64,000 nucleotides of DNA from Petrosia ficiformis (Eukaryota; Porifera; Demospongiae; Haplosclerida; Petrosiidae), in the NCBI GenBank assembly GCA_947044365.1, contig OX345636.1:22849466-22913465 (forward strand), given 5' to 3'. Of this stretch, positions 11,042 to 20,245 are shown piece after piece; position 1 is the first letter of the stretch, and each line of letters opens with the position of its first letter. The translations under genes were made by a program, and so were the position numbers. The notes under the pieces were generated by a model. It saw nothing but the letters and a program-made list of their open reading frames with translations, had not been told where the DNA came from and ran no database searches.

Positions 11042-11872
11042 TCTATACCTTGAAGTCCAGAATTTATGCTGTTTTTATACTGGCAGGTAGGATCACTTTT
11101 GAGGATCAATATCGAATTGACCAATGAAAATAAAGATTATATTTTATTGCAGTAAGATATGAAATATTATTACCCGCCAATGGAGTTGTTTACTATATCT
11201 ACCTAGTATTTTACTTGTTTAATTAGCAGCCTGTTTATGTATTGCCGTATTCATGCATGTATTAATTAATTATCAATAAACAATAGTTTAAAATGTTTCC
11301 TCAATCGCTCCCTTCAAAATACATAATTGCATTGTTGTTTGACATATTTCAGACTATAATTACAAGGAAAATTATTATTATCAATCATACATTAATTAAG
11401 TGCCATTACACTAACCATTTATTTCCACAAATTTTGAAATCTTCAAGGGACCTTTAGCTTTCTACATTAATTAAAAGTAGAAGTTACCAGCCTGGACCAC
11501 GAGGAGGCGTCCCTCATGCCAGGCCACCCACCTTCTGAACAGAAAGTGAGGATCCACCATCACCAATTAATTGGGACAAGTGTGTTGCAAGCAGGGGGCC
11601 CTAGGGGTATACAACCAATCAATATGTACACAGAGTATACACCGCCCACTAGGAAATCCCACACACAATAGAATAGAACATGTATATAATAATAATTATT
11701 ATATATAAGGCTCAATACATGTACATGTACAGATAAATACAATATTAAAGTCCAGCTTTAATAACACACATAATTGTACAATAATAACAATACTAAACAA
11801 ACTCTGATTATAATTAAAAGCACAAATGTATTATATAGCACAACAATAATTATTATCATAAACATTTACTCC

Positions 11873-13420
11873 TCATGATCCTCTCAGCTGATCTATCTTT
11901 TTGGTTGCCAACTGAGAGGCCTTGATTTTGCTGGATACAAGATCAATTATAGCTACACCATCTAGTGTTCTGACACGACTCAAAGCAACATAAGCCATGC
12001 CATCTTCAAACACTTTGGGACCTAGGTCAATCACAGCAGCATCAAGAGATAACCCTTGTACTTTGTGAATAGTAGCAGCCCAACAGGGAAGTAAAGGTAG
12101 TTGAGTCCTTTGTAGTGTGACTCCCTCTCGGCCATAGAATTTTGCCGTCACAGGTTCAATTGGAACAGCTTCTGCATCATTTTCAACACTCACTCGGCTG
12201 ATACGACCAACGCGAGGATCATGGAATTTGACCAGAACATTTTGAGTTAGTTGTCCAATTTCAGGCTGTGTTGGCTGTCCATCAGGCCAAGTAAATCCCA
12301 CCACGATTCCACGAGCTCCATTCACTAGTCCATCTTCACAGAGGATGTTTCTTCGGAGCATGACTTGTGCACCAACCGCCAGTTTCAGACTTCTTGGTAG
12401 ACCAGCACAGTCATTGTCATCAGGTGGGATGAGTCTCTCTGGGACATCAACATGTTGAATGACACCGTAACTCTGTCTAGCAGAATCGGAGTCAACAATT
12501 GAATGCTCACCCTTGAATTCAAACACAGTCGACGCCTGCGCCAACTGTCGAAGACGGTGAGTATTGTATTCGTCCACCATGACTTTCAAAGATAACAGAC
12601 GCAGAGCATCTGTGAATGGAGACTGTTCAATATCCACTGGAGTATTTATATCAGAAGTCAGACGGGTCCTGAGCAGAGTGATATCATCTGGAGTTTGCTG
12701 TCCAGTGCGAATTCTACCCAGAACTTGAGAGTAAGTGTTGTCACCCATCTGTCTCATGTTAATGGTCAGCTCCACCATTGTGAAGATATCTCTCCACAAG
12801 TGGGTTTAATGGTCAGCTCCACCATTGTGAAGATATCTCTCCACAAGTGGGTAGAACCAGGATTATAACCCTTACCTTCCTGAAATATAAATTTGTCTCT
12901 AACAGGTGGTAGTTGAAAGAAGTCTCCAACAGCAATGACATTGAGATCTCCAAAGAGAACTGCAGTGTCATCTGTACCTTTGATTTCAGTCAATCTCTGG
13001 TAAACAAAGTTGAGTGTCTGATATGAGACCATACTGATCTCATCAATGATGATCGTGGTGACACTCTTCCAAAGACGTCTCATACCGTAAAGTCTCTCAC
13101 TCGCTAACTTGCGATAGGCGGTTCTTTTACCATGCTCTACAGGCAAGTTGAGTGCTTTGTGAATAGTGAGACCTTCGATATTGAATGCAGCTACTCCGGT
13201 TGGAGCTATCAACATACAGGCACATCCGTCGCCAATCTGGGCACGTTCAAAGTGTTCATAAACTACACTAATTACGTGACTCTTATCAGTACCAGCGCCG
13301 CCGGTAATGAAAAGCCTAAGTGGCTCAGGTGGTGACTCTACAGCATCCATCTGGTACTGGTGTCAAGCCGTAGTGTAATTCAAAACGTTTTGAAAGGCTA
13401 AACGTTGTGACTCATTGAGG
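11873..13420 (-). pseudogene. PIF1-type helicase domain of Helentron B
   Basis: Two overlapping frames (13350-12766 and 12799-11873) together cover Walker A, IIIDEISMVS (Walker B), LPPVRDKF, the LTINMRQMGD block, a GARGIVVGF block, HKVQGLSLDAAVIDLG and ALSRVRTLDGVAIID motifs, typical of PIF1 helicases fused to Helitron Rep. Two lesions are visible: Walker A reads GGAGTDKS (Gly to Asp before GKS is expected), and a 47-bp tandem duplication (12759-12805 and 12806-12852) shifts the frame. The product would be inactive. Confidence 0.9.
12759..12852. repeat. 47-bp tandem duplication inside the Helentron B helicase
   Basis: The copies start ttaatggtcagctccacc at 12759 and 12806. The length is not a multiple of three, which breaks the helicase frame. 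Absent from copy A. Confidence 0.9.
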
Positions 13421-13429
13421 CTATCAACC

Positions 13430-13962
13430 TTTCAGTGGTAATCTGCATCAGTCATACGTCTTTGGCCCATAGCACGTGCAGTGCGATCATCATCTGCATC
13501 AGCAAGGTAATCATCGGAAGCCAAGTGGTTGACTTCACCAACACCTTGCTGATTAGTAGTTAAAGCACTGCTATGATTATCAGCTAACGGCGCTTCACCA
13601 TAATAAATTGGGTCTGGTCCAGCACCTTCATTTTCCATCTCCATATTTCGTTGAGCTGTACCAGGAGCTATTGGGGCACAAACAGTGTCACCAAACTGAT
13701 TAAGTGCCCTCAATTGACATGTAGCTCGTTCAACTTCAGCAGCAAACGAAGCTTGGTCACTAGGAGACGATCATTGTTGGAAACAAAGGATTGTTTAGTC
13801 GTAGCATGTGAACCCAAGAGATCCACAGCTTCGTAACGCCATGGCAAATACAACATAAGCAAGTGGTAGTGGTAGTCATCACCATTAGCTTTGGGAGTCA
13901 GTGTTGGTACACGAAGACATGCTTGCTTTCCACGCAAGTATATCCATCCATCCACTATTATT
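13430..13962 (-). pseudogene. Helentron B Rep C-terminal/linker region
   Basis: Minus-strand DGWIYLRGKQACLRVPTLTP (about 13940-13880) and YHLLMLYLPWR match the Rep C-terminal segment at 27870-28010 in copy C. They are followed by an acidic linker (13713-13432) leading into the helicase. Truncated at 13962. Confidence 0.8.
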
Positions 13963-13984
13963 ATTAAATGTCTCAGAAATCTGA

Positions 13985-14830
13985 AGTTGTATGTTTGGCC
14001 TCTGATTGATTTCCCTTTTTTTGCTTTCTTTTCAGATTCCCCTTGGTATGAAGATGAGGTTGGCATCATGAATCACCATCAACATTATGTACCAAAGGAT
14101 TGATTCATCACAAGTTTTATTTACTGACTCAGAGACAGGTGAAGAGTTGACTTTGTACGAGGACAAGTTTCACTACATACTCCTTGGGGGTGACCAACTA
14201 ACTGTGGAGAGGGCAAGAGGAAGTAAACGAGTGAGAAGCAACTCCAGTAGAGGAAGAGACCGACTTGAAGGGTTGCTGCCTGTTGTTGAAGACTGGCATT
14301 CGAAAGTTGTATTGTTGAAGGTATGAATAATATGATACTATACATTGTGATATCTTCATAATTTATTTGTTCTTAAATAGGTGATATGGAAAAGGCTGTA
14401 CAACACCTCATCTGAAGTTGATCGTGGTACATTATACCACGTACGTAATTACATCCAACGGAGAAACGTTAAAAAAAATGCAAAGCAACCCTACAGCATG
14501 TGAAGACTTATTTATTCCAGCTTGTAGTTGAGGGGCCTATGTAACCACTGCAGCACTGGATGCTGTCAACAGAAGACACCCCAATAAACTATCAAGGGAA
14601 TAATTGGGCTGATCTAGACACCCGAGGAAAGCTGAAGTTATTCAACAGTATGATTAGTGACATTGTTATGCAGTTAGTTAACCTTCACTGCCCTGAAATC
14701 AGTACTGATCATGGAAAGTACAAGTCAGACCAATTCTATTCATACACTTGTGTCACTAGGAATGTCAAAAGATGTGTACTTAACTCTAAAACTGTTGTAA
14801 CTTTACTACTAGTCACTACTAGTAGCACAC
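13985..14830 (+). pseudogene. DUF6589-type transposon protein fragment
   Basis: After HHQHYVPKD the next frame gives HYILLGGDQLTVERARG, RDRLEGLLPVVEDWHSK and, across a plausible 65-bp intron (GTATGA at 14320 to TAG at 14380), VIWKRLYNTSSEVDRGTLYH...RNYIQRRNVKK. These are hallmark blocks of DUF6589 proteins (from memory: GGDQLTxERAR, RLEGLxPVxEDWH, GTLYxLRNxIxR), multicopy and thought to be transposon-derived. After about 14500 the frame breaks. A TPINYQGNNWADLDTRGKL segment at 14560-14660 may belong to the same protein. Truncated at 5' and 3'. Confidence 0.7.
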
Positions 14831-14849
14831 ATATATAGTCAATCATTGT

Positions 14850-15200
14850 TTAAACAACACCTTTAAAAGAGAAGTGATTGTACTTCTGATATTTACAATA
14901 ATCCCATTTATATAGAATAGTACATACATCACAACATGAACAACCAGAAGTCTTTTGACTAGTCTCTGCCAATTCCTGGTCAAAATCTTCTAACAAGGTT
15001 TGTCTACGGCATTCCTTACTATTTCTGCAGTATTCTTTTATTGAAGACTCAATGAAATAATATCCAAGTTGCTTACGAGAATAATACAAGATTGCAGTAC
15101 AAGGTTTACCATCTCACCGAGCTCTACCTGTCTCTTGTATATAAGCTTCTGCATCACTGGGTGGGCCCCAATGAATGAATAATGCATCTCACACTGGGAC
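14850..15200 (-). pseudogene. RecQ-like helicase C-terminal fragment with cysteine-rich tail
   Basis: Minus-strand HWGPPSDAEAYIQETGRA, a stop, DGKPCTAILYYSRKQLGYYF...EYCRNSKECRRQTLLEDFD and SGCSCCDVC. This is the end of the RecQ helicase core (the QETGRAGRDG arginine-finger region) followed by a Cys-rich tail. One in-frame stop sits at the GRAGRDG motif. Confidence 0.75.
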
Positions 15201-15204
15201 AGTA

Positions 15205-15745
15205 GGTAGTCATAAAAACACTAGATATGAAAAGGTATGTGTGTATTAAACTATCTTTGTTCCAAATTTCATTTTATAATAAAGACGTCCAACGAAGTTA
15301 TAACTTGCAGAATTTGGGGACGATGTGATCTAAAAAACATTGTTGAAAAATTGAACTTCCGACCTCCATAGGAGTGGCTGTGCAATCTCGCTATCTGTTA
15401 TCAAAACTTCACTAATCTTCCAATATTACCAGAGTCAGGTATATCTTATAGTGTATTATTATTTGAGTTGTTGGTCTCACATTGTTGGTAATAATGAGGT
15501 GTGTATGGTTGAGTATAGTAGGTAGTAGTTGATAGTAGAAAAGTTGTTATGTTGGATCATAAGCATATTAATAATATTTGTAAGCAAATACATTTTTATA
15601 ATAAATATTGTATATAAGCATAATAATAATAATAATAATAATATTATTTTAATACATTGGAATGGTGAATGTTTGACACAGTTACTGACATAACTTATGG
15701 ACTGCAGACAATACTCATCATCTGTAACAGATAGAGAATGGTCAT
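15205..15745. other. Non-coding gap with a short dispersed repeat
   Basis: ggtagtcataaaaacactag...ggtatgtgtgtatt (15205-15250) recurs at 41112-41150. The rest is AT-rich with an AAT microsatellite (15620-15650). No gene seen. Confidence 0.6.
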
Positions 15746-16000
15746 CAACTCATAAATAATTGATATACACAAAAGACTATCCTTGAATGATGAACAAGCC
15801 TTGTAATTGCACCTATGTATATATAAGCTTCTGCATCACTGGATGGGCCCCAATGAATAATGCATCTCACATTGGGACAGGCTAAGCCCATTCCAAAAGC
15901 CAGAGTAGCAATTACAATGCGAAGTTTTGTAGACAGCTGGGAAAATGATATAGGAATTCGTGTTGATTTTGATGCAGTTGCTGTTAATGCCATCATCGTG
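15745..16000 (-). pseudogene. RecQ-like helicase motifs III-V fragment
   Basis: MALTATAS (motif III) is followed almost directly by LRIVIATLAFGMGLACPNVR (motif V) and IHWGPSSDAEAYI, so the piece between motifs III and V is mostly deleted. The end repeats sequence also found at 15130-15200, so the 3' part of this gene is present twice. Confidence 0.75.
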
Positions 16001-16412
16001 ACACAGTGGGGGGGAAGAGGGGGAAGAGTGCACGAACTTTACCCAGCTTGAAAATTTTTTTCCTGAACGATATACCCCTAAGTAAAAAATACACCACAAT
16101 AACTTTGATAATTAAATTCATTTAATTTATACTACTTGTAAAGTTTATAGGGACTTTCTTTTACAACAACAACAACATGACTATATATTTATACTAAAAG
16201 TCTGTAAAAACAAAAATTACACATTTACACACACTAATTTACACCACAAAACTCAAGAAGTATGAAACAGAAAGTTACAAAAGTGCAGTTGTAAATAGGT
16301 AGAAGTCAAAGTGCAGGTATGAGATCCTTATCACAAGTACATAGCTCAACCATTCAGAGAACACAATATATTAAGTAGATACATGAATAATTATATTAAC
16401 ATTATTAGTCTA
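16000..16412. other. Non-coding gap inside the RecQ-like pseudogene
   Basis: AT-rich; a purine-rich gtggggggaagaggggg stretch at 16005-16025. No coding signal. Confidence 0.5.
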
Positions 16413-16886
16413 TTACAATATTCTTGCTAACCATTTCTTGATACAATGTGCCTCGTCAACTATAAAACCAAAAAGGCTGGTTTGAATTGATGATGACGAG
16501 AAGACGTCTTTCCACTCTTTATTTGTCACCAAAATTTCTGGACTTGTGTAAACCACTTTATATTCCCCACTACAGACTGCAGCTTGAGTTGTGTGGTCAT
16601 CAAGAGCTCCAGTTTTGGAGCAAACAGCAACTGCACTTATGCCTCTGCTTTCCAATGCTCTCACCTGATCTTTCATCAATGAAACTAATGGGCTAACAAC
16701 TAATATAACAGAACTTAGACTAATGTGCGTGTTCAATCTATCAAAGATCATTGGAAGTAAAATGTAACAAAGAGATTTCTCGTATCCAGTTGGAAGGCAC
16801 ACAAAAATATCGTTCCCAGAAAGAAAGTGCAGTCTTTTGTTCGACACGAAGACGGTAGTATCCAATCGAAAACGCAACTTCATCAA
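16413..16886 (-). pseudogene. RecQ-like helicase N-terminal domain
   Basis: Open for 157 codons: FLSGNDIFVCLPTGYEKSLC (Walker A; expected TGYGKS, so Gly to Glu), VSPLVSLMKDQV (motif Ia), GEYKVVYTSPEIL, and FIVDEAHCIKKW (DEAH box). With the pieces at 15745-16000 and 14850-15200 it forms one scrambled RecQ-type gene on the minus strand. The Walker A change and the deletions make it non-functional. RecQ-like genes of this type are probably repeat-borne here, since another fragment lies at 38170-38640. Confidence 0.8.
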
Positions 16887-16914
16887 CTATAGACTCGATG
16901 TCCATTTGCTTTCA

Positions 16915-18425
16915 CACTACGTATGATGACGAACCTGGCCAAAGTTTCCCGCGCTCCGCAAAATGTCTGCTCGCAACACTATCATCACATGTGATATTAC
17001 TATCTGCTATGTGAATATCACCATACAATATATTTGAAGTCTTTAACCAATGTAAAGCTCTCATTATGTTAGGCTTCCTAACCACATACCCTTTGCAGGA
17101 ATGAGTGGTAATAGAAGATAATGATGGTACAGTAGATTGTGAACCTTCCCCCCCCATCAGCAGTTGAGGTTGATGATTGTACTAGTATAACACCAGATTC
17201 ATCAATTGGTCTAGTTATACTTTGGCCAGCCAATGCTCTTTGACCTAATGGAAGTACCTATAAGCTTCATAAAGGCTTGTACTTTAGATATCAACCTCTG
17301 CTCCATTGTATAGTTGTTGGATGTGAGGCGCTATCAAGTCCTCAACTGTTTTATAGGTCACATACGATTCTCCTTGGGGGTCGGTGAGACGATGACACGA
17401 GAAGCAGGAATTACTAGGGCTTACAAAAATCTCAGAACAGAATTAGTACAGTCTCTTGTAGATGGATGTGTTCTAAGTGCCTGTAGACAACTTCTCTAGC
17501 TTCAGATGACTCACTACTTCTATGTACATATGCACGATCACTCATAACCTAAAGTCTGCATGACCTGTCATCAAGACGACTGGTCCTTTCTTCTTTAGTC
17601 TTGTCACTGACACGTACATTAGCACATTGTCTCTTTGTTGTTCAGTCTCCTCACTGACAAGTACATTAGCATGTTGACTCAAATCAGCTCCTCACTGACA
17701 CGTACATTAGCACGTTGACTCAAGTCAGCAAGACGACTGGTCCTTTCTTTTTCAGTCTCCTCACTGACACGTACAGTAGCACATTGTCTTAATTCAGCAA
17801 GCCGACTAGGCCTTTGTTCTTTGGTCTCTACACTGTTACGTTTAGAAGCTCTTTCTCTCATTCTTTCTAAATGTATTGCCCTTGCCTGTAAACTTTCAGT
17901 TTGCCTACGTCTACAGTTGAGTACCCTTTGTTTATTCCATCGCATACTACGCTGCTCTTCTGTTTCATTTTGTCTTCTCAGTCTTTCTCCTCCTCAAGCG
18001 TTCTTGCCCTCCATTGTTGTGGGAGGAGCTACAAGAATCGTCTGGGTTGTGAAGAGGTAGTTGGACAGCTGGTACAGGTCTTAGAATTTGTTAGATGAGA
18101 CATCTTTGGACTACACGAACCACTTGCATGCTGCTGGACCAAACAACTCGTACTTTCTACACTATCTAAATTTTCATGTACTCGTTTACACAGAGCACGC
18201 TTAGCTCTCTTATTATCCATACTAATAGTAGACATACTAGTAGTAGTAAGCTACCAGGTGTATGAACAAAGTTAAACAGCTGGACGCACAAGTTTCCATT
18301 GCTACAGGATTTCACAGACGATAGAGAGTTCCCAGTACGCTTTTTTATTGGTTCCATCCCCGAAATTACCTTAAATTACGTCACTTCCTTAACTATATAT
18401 ACAACGCATACTCGCTTAAGTGACA

Positions 18426-18460
<35 letters not shown>

Positions 18461-18520
18461 AACATACATTGAACCCGTGGGAAAGCAATCATAGGGATGG
18501 CCCTACGGGCCATAAAAACA
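16915..18520 (-). mobile_element. Helentron/Helitron fragment D (5' end and N-terminal Rep)
   Basis: Matches the first kilobase of copy C (24955-25990) in inverse orientation. From high to low coordinates: terminal hairpin ATGGCCCGTAGGGCCAT (about 18500-18516), ATTGCTTTCCCACGGG, an AT microsatellite, the Rep N-terminus with STPR repeats (17945-17640), and IMRALHWLKTSNILYGDIHI (about 17070-17010). It ends near 16985, short of the catalytic Rep domain. Confidence 0.7.
17640..18060 (-). pseudogene. STPR-repeat N-terminus of Helentron D Rep
   Basis: Consecutive ~23-residue units of the pattern RA/CxVRVSEETEKERxSRLADLSQ, preceded by QTESLQARAIHLERMRER. The DNA shows the repeat directly, as acacgtacattagcacgttgactcaa-type words near 17580, 17640, 17700 and 17770. 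STPR repeats are basic and probably bind DNA. Frame breaks follow at about 17690. Confidence 0.7.
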
Positions 18521-18599
18521 CATGCGCAGTAGTTTCTAAACTTAGACCTAGTTCAGACAAGCCATTAAAGAGAATACCATCTCATAAATTACAATAATA

Positions 18600-19346
18600 A
18601 TCATGCCCAGAGGCAAACCAACAAGTGATTTTTTAAAAGGTCAGATATGAGTTATGGATGCATTGAAAAGAAAATAAGAGTTCCTAAATCAACTGTGATC
18701 GATGTATGGAAGAAATATTTGAAGTCTGGAAGTACTGATGATAAGCTACAAACAGGTAGGCCATCTTCTACAACACCGAGACAAGAGAGAGTCTTGACAC
18801 GAATGTCCCTACAGGATAGGTATTTAACAGCACCTCAGCTCAGGCTAGCATGGAAAAAGACCCGTGACATTTCTGTCAGCACAAGCACTGTCAAGACGAA
18901 GTTAAAACGTTATAATCGCCACCTCATTCTCCTGATCTAAATCCCATTGAACATGTATGGGAACATATGGAGAGACAACTTAAATTTTACACTGCTACAG
19001 CTGTAACCCAGTTATTACAAAACCTCGAATTTATTTTGGTCTAAGATTCCAGCAGAGTTTTTAAAAGAACTTACATACTCTATGCCATCTAGAATTGAGG
19101 CATTAATCAAAGCAGGAGGTGGCCATACGAAATATTAAAGATGTATAATCATTGTAATAATAATAATTTTTTCTTTAGCCTGTTATAAAATTAAAATAAA
19201 ACATGATTTCAAATATTACTAATACATAATAATTCTAGATGAAATACCTTCTTATATCTTCGTAATAAATGTCAGAAGTAGCAGAGATTATTGCGATTAA
19301 GTAACAAAATTTTGCGTGTGTACGAACTCTTTCTGGCGCCACTGTA
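18600..19346 (+). pseudogene. Tc1/mariner transposase, internally deleted, with 3' terminal repeat
   Basis: An N-terminal paired-type helix-turn-helix region (CIEKKIRVPKSTVIDVWKKY, GRPSSTTPRQER; 18647-18900) jumps directly to SPDLNPIEHVWEHMERQL (about 18930), then SMPSRIEALIKAGGGHTKY and a stop near 19137. The first two catalytic Asp are deleted. The 3' inverted-repeat end, ...CTTTCTGGCGCCACTG, ends at 19344 and is followed by TA. No matching 5' end is seen, so the element is 5' truncated, possibly against Helentron D. Confidence 0.8.
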
Positions 19347-19633
19347 TATACAAAAACCAAAGAACATGTGATAATATATCCATTCATACAAAAGTCAAAA
19401 GAACTTTCCAGAACATAATCACAAAGGTGGTAGTATTGATCTAAAGGTGCAAACTATACAGATCTTACATCACCAACCATAACCATTTTAATTAAACACA
19501 TACTCAACAAAAAAGGTGTAAGGACTAATAATAAAGAGATAATAAATAAATATTGAAACATAATTATAGTACCTCAAAAGTAACATAGACAGTCTTTCCT
19601 TGACAATGTAGTTGTGACATGACATAACTGTTC
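19347..19633. other. Non-coding gap
   Basis: AT-rich sequence between the Tc1 end and the old Gypsy integrase; nothing recognised. Confidence 0.5.
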
Positions 19634-19798
19634 TTGCTACAGACAAATGGTCTCACAGAACGTTTTAATCAGACACTTTCAAGGTGCTTGGCAAAGGTGA
19701 TTAATAACTCGCACACTGACTGGGATGAAAAAAATCAACAGTTCTTTATGGGATATAGAGCTTCTCGCCAAGCAACAACAAAACACTCCCCATATTAC
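19634..19798 (+). pseudogene. Older Gypsy integrase fragment, 5' part
   Basis: NGLTERFNQTLSRCLAKVIN...DWDEKNQQFFMGYRASR...TKHSPYY is the integrase core end (NGxxERxNxxL). It is cut at 19798 by the younger Gypsy insertion and resumes at 24667. Confidence 0.85.
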
Positions 19799-19869
19799 TG
19801 TTGTATCTTTGGATAATTCAGGTTATAGGAGATTGGTCCAACTGATTACCCACTGCGCCAAAATTATCC
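19799..19869 (-). repeat. Extra leader/PBS plus LTR-end copy beyond the 3' LTR
   Basis: In element orientation the 3' LTR is followed by a copy of the post-LTR leader including TTTGGCGCAGTGGG (19869-19821) and then the last 22 bp of the LTR (19820-19799), after which the ATTAC target duplication begins. A normal 3' end would stop at 19870. Confidence 0.85.
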
Positions 19870-20079
19870 TGTTGTATCTTTGGATAATTCAATATTTTTG
19901 ATCAAAGAAACAAAGATCTCACATTATCAGACAACTAAAAACTAGTACAAAAATTAGACATTTATATAGAAAACAATATCAGTTCTGGAAAGGTTCCGGA
20001 GTCACTAAGTGTAAATGTTGTAACTGCATTGTATTTATTTCAGACAGGTTGACTGGTAAGACTACATCATAATACATCA
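19870..20079 (-). repeat. 3' LTR of the young Gypsy element
   Basis: 210 bp, nearly identical to 24453-24661; differs by one inserted A (GGAAAGG against GGAAGG) and one C/T. Confidence 0.92.
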
Positions 20080-20245
20080 CCTCCCCACCAGCTGAGGGTT
20101 AGCCGAGGCGTCATGCTCCTGTCTTTGTCGAATTCTGGCAGAACGACGTGGGTTTGTAGGCCCATAATTGTCTTCTGTTAGAGTAGGTTTTCTATAGTTG
20201 TGTTTTGCAGGAGGAATAGGAACAATAGGAATTTTACTCGTGGAA

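Larger units (their letters stand above)
8731..13965. repeat. Inverted segmental duplication, arm 1 (arm 2 at 27870-37681)
   Basis: Arm 2 is the reverse complement of arm 1 over Rep end, proline-rich ORF tail, spacer, microsatellite, palindrome, ULP1/PHD region and poly-C/G tract. Differences: arm 2 lacks about 2.9 kb (helicase) and contains the 7.58 kb transposon; arm 1 has the extra 112-bp copy. The duplication ends at ccagcacagtgtagtag (8731) / ctacactgtgctgg (37681). Confidence 0.85.
10080..13965 (-). mobile_element. Helentron/Helitron copy B (3' two-thirds)
   Basis: In minus orientation it contains the last part of Rep (13960-13430), the PIF1 helicase (13420-11873), spacer, the proline-rich ORF (11041-10823), an STPR-like or spacer block (10572-10340), an AT microsatellite (10260-10150) and a terminal palindrome (10125-10080). 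It is 5' truncated at about 13962, where it abuts a DUF6589 fragment. It lies in inverted orientation to copy C (24950-28850). Confidence 0.75.
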
